Shown piece by piece: positions 1-8,067 of a DNA stretch of 17,322 bases; position 1 is the stretch's first letter, and each line of letters begins with the position of its first letter. Source of the DNA: CAZVEV01 sp964625865 (GTDB lineage: Bacteria; Planctomycetota; Phycisphaerae; SM23-33); the NCBI GenBank assembly GCA_964625865.1, contig CAZVEV010000110.1:1-17322 (forward strand), written 5' to 3'. Position numbers and translations under genes: made by a program. A model generated the notes under the pieces. The model made no database searches, had not been told where the DNA came from, and saw only the letters and a list, made by a program, of their open reading frames with translations.

Positions 1-7
1 AGTGCTG

Positions 8-62
8 TGGTCTGTGAACGGTGGGGTGGTCTATGAAGGGTGGGGCACCCTGGTCAAACCAC
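8..62. repeat. Tandem 19-bp repeat and hairpin at the window edge
   Basis: Two adjacent 19-base units, tggtctgtgaacggtgggg (8-26) and tggtctatgaagggtgggg (27-45), differ at two positions. The second runs into a perfect hairpin, gggtg-ggg-caccc (38-50). An outer pair, gtggt (26-30) with accac (58-62), could close a larger stem. It lies upstream of the promoter-like sequence of the caspase gene, so it is probably an intergenic palindromic repeat whose left part may lie outside the window. No function can be assigned. Confidence 0.45.
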
Positions 63-90
63 GGCAGGCCGCCTGTGGGCAGTTTGAGTA

Positions 91-119
91 TTGAAGCGGC
101 CCGGTGCATTCCGTATGAT
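91..119 (+). promoter_or_regulatory. Candidate sigma70-like promoter for the caspase gene
   Basis: TTGAAG (91-96) and TATGAT (114-119) are separated by exactly 17 bases, matching 4/6 and 5/6 of the bacterial -35/-10 consensus. Transcription would start near 126, giving a leader of about 40 bases before the ATG at 165, which has an AAAGGAA ribosome site. This argues against the longer open frame from base 21, whose start would lie upstream of the promoter. The assignment rests on pattern matching only. Confidence 0.45.
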
Positions 120-164
120 GCGCGTCAGTCGGGCAGTTCGGGACCTTGGGAAAGGAACGCAGCG

Positions 165-1739
165 ATGAGGCAGGCAAGTTCGCTGGTCTTTGCGGCGTGC
201 ATTTGTGCGGCAGTTCATCCGCTCGCGGCCGGCGCGGGCCGGCGCCATGCGGTTGTGATCGGTATCAGCGACTATGCGGACGACGGCGTCCCTGCTCTGA
301 CGTACGCCGAGGCCGACGCCCGCGCCGTCTATGACACGCTGATCGATCCCAAGATCGGGCGTTTCGAGAAGAAGAACGTCACGCTGCTGCTGGGCAAGGC
401 GGCCAGCCGCGATGCGATCAGCGCTGCACTGGCCTCGCTCCAGCGCGCCGGGCCCGATGACCTGGTGGTCATCTTCTATGCCGGTCACGGGGCCAGAGCC
501 GGCGAGGAGGCCTTGTGGGTTACCCAGGACGCGGACGGCAAGGCCTTGGCGGCGACGTCGCTGGCTGACAGAGTGATCCGCAAGCACTTGATGAAAGTCC
601 GGTCGCAGCGCGTGGTGCTCCTGCTGGACTGCTGCTACGCCACCAGCACGGTCAAGACCTCACGGGTGGACCCGAAGCGGCTGTTCGGAGACTTCCAGGG
701 CGAAGGCGGCACCGGACGGATCGCCATCGCCGGGTCGGCCGACAGCGACGAGGCCCGCCAGGACGCCGAGGCCAAGAGCGGCGTGTTCACGCGTTTCCTC
801 GTGCAGGGCCTCCGCGGACGGGCCGACGCCAACAGCGATGGCGTGGTGACGTTTGACGAGATCTGGCTGTACGTCGGCGAGAACGTCCGCCGGGCATCGG
901 TCAAGCGTCGCGGTCTGCACGAGCCGGTCATCATCGCCGGTCGCCGTCAGGTGCCGCAGTTCGTCCTGACGGCCAATCCCGCCGGGCAGGATGCGTCAAG
1001 GCGGGCGGTGGCGTCCCTGACCGAACTGGCCACGTCAAGGAAGATCACGCCCGAGCATCTTGACGCCGGCCGAAAGGCCCTGACCACCCCGGCTATCGAC
1101 GCAGCGGGCGTCATACGCCGCGAAGTCTACGCGGACCTTGCCGCCGGGCGCCTCTCACCGAAGTACCTCGACGACGTGCTGGACAAGCGTCTGCGCCAGG
1201 CCCGCGCCGCCACCGCGCGGTCCACACTGGCCGTCGTCCCGTTCGACGTCCTGGGCGAGGTCAAGGTCCGCGACGCCGGGCGAATGCTCGCCGAGCGTCT
1301 CCTGCCGGTGTTCGCCGAACGGTTCGACCTGGTCGACCAGACGCAGTTGAAGCGTTTTCTCGAGCAGGACGACCTGACGATCGCCGGACTGTCCGAACTG
1401 GTCCGGGCGCCGGGGGGCAAGGCGATGGCCAAGGCCGTCAAGATGCGCGGCGTGCGGTACCTGGTGGTGGGCACGGTTTCAGGCCTGCCCGACGGGTCGC
1501 TGAGCGTCACCGCCCGGATCACCGACTGGCAGACCGGGGCGGTGGGACGGATCGCCCAGGTCCGCGGAAGCAACTGGGGTGAGCTGCTGCGACGGGCGCC
1601 GATGCTCGGATACGGCCTTGGCGCCGGTCGCGGCGCCAAGGCCGAAGCCACTGAGGCCGACAAGGAGTACCGGCGCCTGCTCGAGGAGGCGCGCGGGATA
1701 CTGGGCCAGTTACGCAAGGAAGTCGAGGGGATGAACTGA
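165..1739 (+). CDS. Secreted caspase-family (peptidase C14) protein with FlgO/CsgG-like C-terminal domain
   Basis: The protein has 524 residues. The start at 165 is chosen because AAAGGAA (151-157) sits 7 bases upstream and the protein then opens with a signal peptide (residues 1 to about 24). The caspase-like domain covers about residues 27-262: the catalytic His is H108 in YAGHG and the nucleophile is C157 in LLLDCCYA, so the dyad is complete. Residues 221-232 form a full EF-hand-type calcium loop (D221, N223, D225, G226, E232), which fits the calcium dependence known for metacaspases. About residues 353-465 resemble the FlgO/CsgG-type envelope fold (begins TLAVVPFDV; contains RYLVVGTVSG). 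The tail is a charged helix. The stop overlaps the next ATG (TGATG), so the FGE-like gene is probably translated with it. Role: a predicted periplasmic or outer-membrane-associated cysteine peptidase, probably cutting after Arg/Lys by family analogy. The substrate is unknown. Confidence 0.85.
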   Translation: MRQASSLVFAACICAAVHPLAAGAGRRHAVVIGISDYADDGVPALTYAEADARAVYDTLIDPKIGRFEKKNVTLLLGKAASRDAISAALASLQRAGPDDLVVIFYAGHGARAGEEALWVTQDADGKALAATSLADRVIRKHLMKVRSQRVVLLLDCCYATSTVKTSRVDPKRLFGDFQGEGGTGRIAIAGSADSDEARQDAEAKSGVFTRFLVQGLRGRADANSDGVVTFDEIWLYVGENVRRASVKRRGLHEPVIIAGRRQVPQFVLTANPAGQDASRRAVASLTELATSRKITPEHLDAGRKALTTPAIDAAGVIRREVYADLAAGRLSPKYLDDVLDKRLRQARAATARSTLAVVPFDVLGEVKVRDAGRMLAERLLPVFAERFDLVDQTQLKRFLEQDDLTIAGLSELVRAPGGKAMAKAVKMRGVRYLVVGTVSGLPDGSLSVTARITDWQTGAVGRIAQVRGSNWGELLRRAPMLGYGLGAGRGAKAEATEADKEYRRLLEEARGILGQLRKEVEGMN

Positions 1740-2764
1740 TGAGACACGCCGGTAGACATCTCGCAACGTGTGCGGCGGCGGCGGTGGCTGTGGCGATGCT
1801 CGGCTGCGGCCCGAGCACGAAGGGCGTGGTTCACGTGCTGACGGGCAAGAGCACGCTGACCGCCGGGAAGGCCCAATACCGCCTGATGGTCCGCGAACAG
1901 CCCGAAGGGCCTGACGCGAACTTCCGCACGTTCCTCGACGTGGCCAGCGCGTCGCCCGGGGCCCGGACGGCATGGGATCCGGCCCGCCAGGCGCGGTTCG
2001 AGAGCCTGCTTGCCGAGGCCGATCTGCTCAAGCCCGGCTCGCCGGAAGTCCACGCCCTTCGCGACGAGTTTCGCGAGGCGTTGGCGTTGTGGCGGATCCG
2101 CAGGGGGCGCCAGGCGGCCAGGCGAGGTCTGTCCCTGCCGGAGACGTTCGTCAACAGCATCGGGATCACGCTGAAACTCATGCGCCCCGACGGGTTCCTG
2201 ATGGGCTCGGAAGACGGCGACAGCGACGAGCGACCGGTGCATTCGGTGAAGTTCGCGCGCCCGTTCTACATGGGCGTGTACGAGATCACGGGCAGCCAGT
2301 ACTCGCGCGTGATGGGCGGCCCCGGCGGGCTGGGGCCCAAGACGCTGGTGTCGTGGCACGAGGCGATGGAGTTCTGCCGGCGCCTGTCGGCGAAGGAAGG
2401 CGTGACGTACACGCTGCCCACCGAGGCGCAGTGGGAATACGCCTGCCGTGCGGGCACACAGACGGCCTACAGCTTTGGCTCGGCGTGGAGCGACGCGGCC
2501 AGCCGCAAGCCCAATCCGTGGGGACTGTACGACATGCACGGCAACATGCGAGAGTGGTGCAGCGACTGGTACGGCTCGTACGGCGACGGGGTGTTTCGCG
2601 ATCCGAAGGGCCCGGCCGACGGGTCGTCGCGCGTCCTTCGCGGCGGGCAGATGAGCGAGTCGCCCTGGTGCTGCCGCGTCTCCAGCCGCCACGGAGCCTC
2701 GTCGGGGGAGCGGGTCCACGGCGTGAGCTTCCGCGTGGTCGTCCTGCTGTCGCCCGAACCGTAA
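1739..2764 (+). CDS. SUMF1/EgtB/PvdO-family (FGE-sulfatase fold) lipoprotein-like protein
   Basis: The protein has 341 residues. Its ATG shares one base with the caspase stop codon, with GAGGGG at 1725-1730 as the ribosome site. The N-terminus is a signal sequence ending in MLGC (C23), which resembles a lipobox with unusual M/L at -3/-2, so lipid anchoring is likely but not certain. Residues 24-138 match nothing I recognise. About residues 139-338 carry the formylglycine-generating-enzyme fold: GFLMGS, RPVHSV, YEIT, VSWHEAMEFC, LPTEAQWEYACRAG, NPWGLYDMHGNMREWC, RVLRGG and a terminal GVSFRVV. About 20 residues normally found between the AGT..YSFG and NPWGLYDM motifs are missing. The RGGQMSESPWCC stretch lacks the spaced Cys pair of true sulfatase-activating enzymes. 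It is therefore more likely a binding or structural member than an authentic FGE. Caspase and FGE-like domains are often linked in planctomycetes and cyanobacteria, which supports a shared job. Confidence 0.8.
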   Translation: MRHAGRHLATCAAAAVAVAMLGCGPSTKGVVHVLTGKSTLTAGKAQYRLMVREQPEGPDANFRTFLDVASASPGARTAWDPARQARFESLLAEADLLKPGSPEVHALRDEFREALALWRIRRGRQAARRGLSLPETFVNSIGITLKLMRPDGFLMGSEDGDSDERPVHSVKFARPFYMGVYEITGSQYSRVMGGPGGLGPKTLVSWHEAMEFCRRLSAKEGVTYTLPTEAQWEYACRAGTQTAYSFGSAWSDAASRKPNPWGLYDMHGNMREWCSDWYGSYGDGVFRDPKGPADGSSRVLRGGQMSESPWCCRVSSRHGASSGERVHGVSFRVVVLLSPEP

Positions 2765-2785
2765 CTCCAACTTGTCGTTCTTTCC

Positions 2786-2895
2786 ACGTTTAGCGGTCGA
2801 GCAACGCTCGACATTCGCCGTTCGAACGTTCGACGCTCGTCCGTCCGCTCGCCGTTCGAACGGCGAACGCGGGGCGATGCCCCGCCGCTAAACGT
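2786..2895. repeat. Palindrome-rich REP/BIME-like element
   Basis: The 110-base element is bounded by a perfect 11-bp inverted repeat, acgtttagcgg (2786-2796) and ccgctaaacgt (2885-2895). Next to each end is a perfect hairpin with a 7-bp stem and a 3-base loop: gtcgagc-aac-gctcgac (2796-2812) and gcggggc-gat-gccccgc (2869-2885). Between them are a 10-bp palindrome cgttcgaacg (2819-2828) and an 18-bp palindrome tcgccgttcgaacggcga (2849-2866), which share a 14-base direct repeat. The shape, a head sequence plus hairpin at each end in opposite orientation, is that of paired REP sequences. It fills most of the 2765-2990 gap and may act as a transcription attenuator or mRNA stabiliser. Confidence 0.7.
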
Positions 2896-2990
2896 TGTTC
2901 GGGAACTGCGGGCGGGATTACGCGTCAGAAGAGTCAGTGGCGGGGCGAACGGTTGGTTGAATGAACTCATCACTCGAAAGGGCAATTGAG

Positions 2991-5900
2991 ATGACCGGGA
3001 CAAGACACGTGATCGTATCGGGATGTGTGGTGCTTTCCTTCGTGGCGGCGGGGCTGCTGGCGGTTGCGACGGGCACGCCGGACGAAGGCGAGGCGCTATC
3101 CGACGCGGGGGTCGACCTGCTGAAGCTTGACGCCGAGGGCGTGACGCTGTCGCTGACGGCGCCGGGCGGCGAGGCGGGGACGGCCGAGGTGCACCTGCGC
3201 GACATCGACGGCAAGGAACTCGCCACCGCGACGCCAAAGCATGATGGCAAGACGTTCAAGCTGGTCCTGTCGGCCAAGCTCGACAAGGCCAAGAACCCCG
3301 AGAACTACTACGTGCGCTACCGGTTCGACTCGGCCGACGCGTTCCAGCAGCGCAGTCTGTACTTCATGTCGGAGATCCTGGAGACGACCGTGCTGGGTCA
3401 GCGCGACCTGGTGGCGGGCACGCGCCCGATGATGCGCGTGCTGGTCCGCGACCGGGCGGCCGGTCGGGCCGTGCGGGATGCGGCGGTCAAGTTGACGCTC
3501 ACTGAGAAAGACAAGACGATCGCCTCGTTCGAGGGCAAGACCAACGGTCGCGGCGAACTGGCCATGCCGATCGACCTGCCGGACCGCGCGATCAAGGGCG
3601 CCAAGCTCAAGATCGACGTCGCCTCGCGGACCGGCAAGGACACGGTCAATCAGACGGTGAACGTCTCGGCCGCCACGCGAACCCTGCTCACCACCGACAA
3701 GCCGCTGTACCAGCCCGGACAGGTCATCCACATCCGGGCGCTGTCCCTGAAGCGGCCGACGATGAAGCCGCTCGCCGACGCGCCGGTGACGTTCGAGGTC
3801 GAAGACTCCAAGGGCAACAAGGTCTTCAAGCAGCAGGCGACGGCAGACAGGTTCGGCATCTCGCACGCGGATTTCGTTCTGGCCAACGAGTTGAACAAGG
3901 GCACGTACCGCGTTCGCGCGGTCGTCGCGGGGGCCAAGGAAGAGAAGACCGTCAACGTTAAGCGGTACGTCCTGCCGAAGTTCAAGGTCGCCTTCAAGGC
4001 CGACCGCAAGTTCTACCAGCCGGGCGACAAGGTGAAAGTGGACCTGCAGGTGGATTACTTCTTCGGCAAGCCGGTCGCCGGCGGGACCGTCGAGGTCACC
4101 TGCTCGACGTTCGACGTGGCCTACAAGACGTTCCAGACGATCACGGGCGAGACCGATAACGAGGGGCACTACACGTTCAACGTGACGCTGCCCAAGCACT
4201 TCGTCGGCCAGCCGCTCGAGGCGGGCAAGGCCTCGGCGAAGTTCGACGTGAAGGTCACCGACACGGCTGACCACAGCGAGAAGCTGACGCGGAACGTCTC
4301 GGTGACCGCCGCGCCGATCATCGTGACGGCCGTTCCCGAGAGCGGACACCTCGTCGGCGGGCTCGATAACCGTATCTACGTCGTGACGACCTACGCCGAT
4401 TCGACGCCCGCGGCATGCACGGTCACGGTGTCGCATCCGATCATGCCGGGCGCGCCCCGCCGGATCAAGACGGACGCGGCCGGCTTCGGACAGGTCGTCC
4501 TCAAGCCGAAACGCGGCGAGACGATCGACTTCAGGATGGACGCCGTCGACGCCAAGGGAAGCAAAGGCTCAGGAACTGTCAAGCTGACCGAGAAGAAGCA
4601 GCCCGGCGACGACCGCGTGATCCTGCGGACCGACAAGTCGCTGTATCGCGTGGGCGAGCAGGTCAAGTTCGACATCGTGGCCACGCGCGGCAAGGGATCG
4701 GTCTACGTCGACGTGATCAAGGACCGCCAGACCCACCTGACGCGGACGCTCGAACTGTCGGAGGGCAAGACATCAGGCGAGTTTGTGCTTGGGGCATCAC
4801 TGGCCGGCACGGTGCAGGTCAACGCGTATGTCATCGGCGCCAACGGCGTGATCATCCGCGACCGGCGCCTGGTGATCGCCGACCCCGCCAACGATCTGAA
4901 GATCGCCATCGCCAGCGACTCCGAGACCTACCTGCCCGGTGGCGATGCGAAGGTCAGCTTCAAGGTGACCGACAAGGCGGGCAAGCCCGCGGCGTCTGCC
5001 CTGGGTGTGATGGTCGTCGACGAGGCGGTCTTCGCCCTGCAGGAGATGCAGCCGGGCCTCGAGAAGATCTACTTCTACGTCGAGAAGGAAATCGCCACGC
5101 CGCGTTACGAAGTACACGGCTGGGAGATCGAAGGCTGCTTCCCGCCGCCCTGGCCCATGCCCGGCCCCGGGCCCATGCCTCGCCCCATGCCCGCGCTGCG
5201 GAAGGAGATCGACCGTCGCGACAAGGCCGCCCGCGTGCTACTCGCGTCGGCCAAGGGCGCAGGCGATTACTCCATCCACGTCAACACGCACAAGCAGGGC
5301 AACAAGACGGCGGCGTTCAACAAGGCGATGATCACGGCGCTGGCCAAGCAACAGGGCGTGATCGCCGCCGCGCTGAGCAAGTACAGCAAGGCCCACCGCA
5401 AGGACAAGACCAAGGCCGCCAAGGGCATCGACATTGCCGTGCTCATCAAGGAGGGCTATCTCAAGAAGGACCAGACGCTGGATCCGTGGGGCAACGCGCT
5501 GACGATGAAGGGCAGTTGGTGCCGCGGTTGCCAGACCTACCACGGGTTCTACCTCGCTTCGGCGGGGATTGACGGCAAGGCGGGGACGGCCGACGACGTA
5601 AACACCAACCGCCGTCTGGCGTTTAATGGCAGGGGCGGGCAGTTCTTGGGGCAGAGGGCGGCCGAGGGGGCGGTGATGGACATGGTCGATGGCGCCGCGA
5701 TGCCGCGGGCCGCCCTGGCGAAGGCGGCCAAGCCGATGGCTCGTCCGCCGATGGGCCCGGGCAAGAACGGCGGCCATGCTAAGGCTGAAGGCGGTGGCGG
5801 CGGGGGAGCGGCCCCGCCGAGGGTCCGCGAGTACTTCCCCGAGACGCTGTACTTCAACCCGGCCGTCATTACTGACGGAAACGGGCTCGCGAGGCTCACC

Positions 5901-7928
5901 ATCCCGCTGGCTGACTCGATCACGACGTGGCGGATGACGTGCATGGCCTCCGGATCACTGGGCCAGATGGGCTCGACTACGGCGGGCCTGCGCGTGTTCC
6001 AGGACTTCTTCGTCGACGTGGACTTCCCCATCGCCCTGACGCAGAATGACGAGGTCTCCGTGCCGGTGGTGGTCTACAACTACCTGAAGGTCGACCAGAA
6101 GGTCACGCTGACGGTCAAGCCGGCCGGCTGGTTCGCCTTCCGCGGACCGAGCAAGCAGGTCCTTACGCTGGGCCCGTCCGAGGTCCGGGCGGTCTACTTC
6201 CCGATCCAGGCCAAGGGGATCGGCTTCCAGAAGTTCACCGTGCTGGCCATGGGCGTCCAGAAGTCCGACGCGGTGGCCCGCCAGGTCGAGGTCGTGCCCG
6301 ACGGCGTGGAGAAACTCGTCTCCCGCAGCGGGCGCCTCGAAGGCGACGTCACCCAGACGATCCTCATTCCGCCCGAGGCCATCGACGAGGCGAGCACGAT
6401 CTTCGTGAAGGTCTATCCCGGCATGCTCAGCCAGGTCGTCGAAGGGCTCGACAGTATGCTCCGCATGCCGTCGGGCTGCTTCGAGCAGACATCGGCGACG
6501 ACGTACCCGAACATCCTCGTGATGGACTACATGAAGACCACGGGCAAGATCACGCCGGAGATTCAGATGAAGGCCGAAGGCTTCATCAACGCCGGCTACC
6601 AGCGCTTGCTCGCGTACGAGGTCAAGGGCGGCGGATTCGAGTGGTTCGGGCGCCCGCCGGCCCACCGGATTCTGACAGCGTTCGGGCTGATGGAGTTCCA
6701 CGATATGAGCAAGGTCCACGATGTGGACCCCGCGGTGATCTCGCGGACGCAGAACTGGCTGGCCAAGTGCCAGGAGAAAGACGGTTCATACAAGCCCTCC
6801 AAGGGCGGCATCGCCGAGGGCGCCATCAACAAGTACCGCGACGACGTGTTGCGGAACACGGCGTACATCACGTGGGCCCTGGCGTCGACGGGGTATAGCG
6901 GCGGGGCGGTCGACAAGGGCACGGCCTACCTCCGCAAGAACCTGGACAACATCAAGGACACCTTCACCCTGGCGCTGACAGCCAATGCGTTTGCATCGAT
7001 CGATCCGAAGGGCAAGACGACGGTGGCCGTCCTCCAGGCCCTGTTCGCCAAGCGGACCGAGGAAGGCGAACTGGTCCACTGGAAGGCGGCTTCCGAGACG
7101 CCGACGCACGGCAAGGGCAAGGTGGCGGACATCGAGGTCACGGCGCTGGCCGTCCAGGCGTTCGTGCGGACGGGCAGGGAGTTGGGGACGATCGGCAAGG
7201 CGGTGAGCTACCTGGCCAAGAACAAGGACGCCTACGGGACGTGGCAATCGACGCAGGCGACGATCCAGGCCCTGCGTGCGATGCTGCAGGCCGAGCGCGG
7301 GGCCACCGAGATGGCCGACGCTACCGTGCAGATCCTGCACGGCGACAAGCCGGTCAAGACGATCACGATCGACAAGACCAACAGCGACGTGATGCAGTTG
7401 ATCGACCTGAAGGGCCTTGCCAAGAAGGGCCCCAACTCGATCTCGCTGCGATTCAAGGGCAAGGGCGCGCTGATGTACCAGGTGGTCGGGCGATACTACA
7501 TGCCCCACAGGGACACCCCCGTCATGCCCAAGGAAGCCCCCATGGCCATCACCATGGACTACGATCGCACGAACCTGGCGACCGAGGACATCATCAATGT
7601 CACCGCCAGCGTGCTGAACAAGCGCCCCGCAAAGGCCAAGATGATCCTCGTCGACCTGGGCCTGCCGCCCGGATTCACGCTGCTCCCGGACAAGCTGCAG
7701 CAGATGGTAGCCGACCAGACGATCGAGAAGTACAGCGTCACCGGTCGCCAGATCATCGTCTACCTGCGCGAGCTTGAAGGCGGGCAGGAGTTCGACATCA
7801 AGTACCAGTTGATGGCCAAGTACCCGCTGCGTGCGAAGACCGCCAAGGCGGTCGTGTACGAGTACTACACCCCCGAAGTTCGCGCCGAGGCGGCGCCGGT
7901 CCAACTGACGGTCACCAAAGCCAAGTAG
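2991..7928 (+). CDS. Alpha-2-macroglobulin family protein with thioester and a pseudopilin-like insert in the bait region
   Basis: The protein has 1645 residues, close to the usual bacterial macroglobulin length. The ATG at 2991 is preferred over an in-frame ATG at 2961 because GAAAGGG (2976-2982) lies 8 bases upstream. A signal peptide or anchor covers residues 1 to about 28, without a convincing lipobox. Macroglobulin (MG) domains are seen at about residues 230-330 (TDKPLYQPG), 324-430 (RKFYQPGDKV), 545-640 (TDKSLYRVGEQV) and 643-685 (VVDEAVF). Residues 690-947 replace a normal bait region: a Pro-rich run (718-734), a Lys-rich helix, a GspG-like segment (D831PWGN, then D861GKAGTADD) with C844/C847, and a Gly/Pro-rich linker. 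The central A2M domain starts near Y948. The thioester GCFEQ (C1163 to Q1166) is intact in a thioester domain of about residues 1130-1440. A receptor-binding-like MG domain ends the protein. Known role: a periplasmic trap that covalently captures proteases cutting the bait. No pbpC neighbour is present, unlike many proteobacterial loci. Confidence 0.93.
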   Translation: MTGTRHVIVSGCVVLSFVAAGLLAVATGTPDEGEALSDAGVDLLKLDAEGVTLSLTAPGGEAGTAEVHLRDIDGKELATATPKHDGKTFKLVLSAKLDKAKNPENYYVRYRFDSADAFQQRSLYFMSEILETTVLGQRDLVAGTRPMMRVLVRDRAAGRAVRDAAVKLTLTEKDKTIASFEGKTNGRGELAMPIDLPDRAIKGAKLKIDVASRTGKDTVNQTVNVSAATRTLLTTDKPLYQPGQVIHIRALSLKRPTMKPLADAPVTFEVEDSKGNKVFKQQATADRFGISHADFVLANELNKGTYRVRAVVAGAKEEKTVNVKRYVLPKFKVAFKADRKFYQPGDKVKVDLQVDYFFGKPVAGGTVEVTCSTFDVAYKTFQTITGETDNEGHYTFNVTLPKHFVGQPLEAGKASAKFDVKVTDTADHSEKLTRNVSVTAAPIIVTAVPESGHLVGGLDNRIYVVTTYADSTPAACTVTVSHPIMPGAPRRIKTDAAGFGQVVLKPKRGETIDFRMDAVDAKGSKGSGTVKLTEKKQPGDDRVILRTDKSLYRVGEQVKFDIVATRGKGSVYVDVIKDRQTHLTRTLELSEGKTSGEFVLGASLAGTVQVNAYVIGANGVIIRDRRLVIADPANDLKIAIASDSETYLPGGDAKVSFKVTDKAGKPAASALGVMVVDEAVFALQEMQPGLEKIYFYVEKEIATPRYEVHGWEIEGCFPPPWPMPGPGPMPRPMPALRKEIDRRDKAARVLLASAKGAGDYSIHVNTHKQGNKTAAFNKAMITALAKQQGVIAAALSKYSKAHRKDKTKAAKGIDIAVLIKEGYLKKDQTLDPWGNALTMKGSWCRGCQTYHGFYLASAGIDGKAGTADDVNTNRRLAFNGRGGQFLGQRAAEGAVMDMVDGAAMPRAALAKAAKPMARPPMGPGKNGGHAKAEGGGGGGAAPPRVREYFPETLYFNPAVITDGNGLARLTIPLADSITTWRMTCMASGSLGQMGSTTAGLRVFQDFFVDVDFPIALTQNDEVSVPVVVYNYLKVDQKVTLTVKPAGWFAFRGPSKQVLTLGPSEVRAVYFPIQAKGIGFQKFTVLAMGVQKSDAVARQVEVVPDGVEKLVSRSGRLEGDVTQTILIPPEAIDEASTIFVKVYPGMLSQVVEGLDSMLRMPSGCFEQTSATTYPNILVMDYMKTTGKITPEIQMKAEGFINAGYQRLLAYEVKGGGFEWFGRPPAHRILTAFGLMEFHDMSKVHDVDPAVISRTQNWLAKCQEKDGSYKPSKGGIAEGAINKYRDDVLRNTAYITWALASTGYSGGAVDKGTAYLRKNLDNIKDTFTLALTANAFASIDPKGKTTVAVLQALFAKRTEEGELVHWKAASETPTHGKGKVADIEVTALAVQAFVRTGRELGTIGKAVSYLAKNKDAYGTWQSTQATIQALRAMLQAERGATEMADATVQILHGDKPVKTITIDKTNSDVMQLIDLKGLAKKGPNSISLRFKGKGALMYQVVGRYYMPHRDTPVMPKEAPMAITMDYDRTNLATEDIINVTASVLNKRPAKAKMILVDLGLPPGFTLLPDKLQQMVADQTIEKYSVTGRQIIVYLRELEGGQEFDIKYQLMAKYPLRAKTAKAVVYEYYTPEVRAEAAPVQLTVTKAK

Positions 7929-7948
7929 CGCGGATGAACGGTCACCCT

Positions 7949-7984
7949 GCGCGGCGGAGTTCCGGCTCCGCCGCGCGTCTTTTT
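7949..7984 (+). terminator. Strong rho-independent terminator after the macroglobulin gene
   Basis: A perfect 11-bp stem, gcgcggcggag (7949-7959) and ctccgccgcgc (7966-7976), with a 6-base loop ttccgg, is followed by gtcttttt (7977-7984). It lies 21 bases after the macroglobulin stop codon. It separates that gene from the metallopeptidase, so the latter needs its own promoter: TAGAAT at 8013-8018 is a possible -10, but no good -35 is visible. Confidence 0.9.
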
Positions 7985-8067
7985 GCGCGGGGGCCCATCG
8001 CCAAAACGTTTGTAGAATGGAGCGGGGGAGCATACAGTCTGCGTCTTCGGGTCCCGGGAGTGATGTG

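Noticed and set aside
165..2764. Caspase gene as part of a cytoplasmic abortive-infection defence system
   Set aside because: It has a clear signal peptide and an envelope-type C-terminal domain, and no sensor, gasdermin or nucleotide-signalling gene is near.
1127..2770. Long minus-strand open frame (547 codons) opposite the caspase and FGE-like genes
   Set aside because: It is rich in Arg, Ala, His and Pro with no recognisable domain and spans two well-supported genes; it is a GC-rich antisense shadow.
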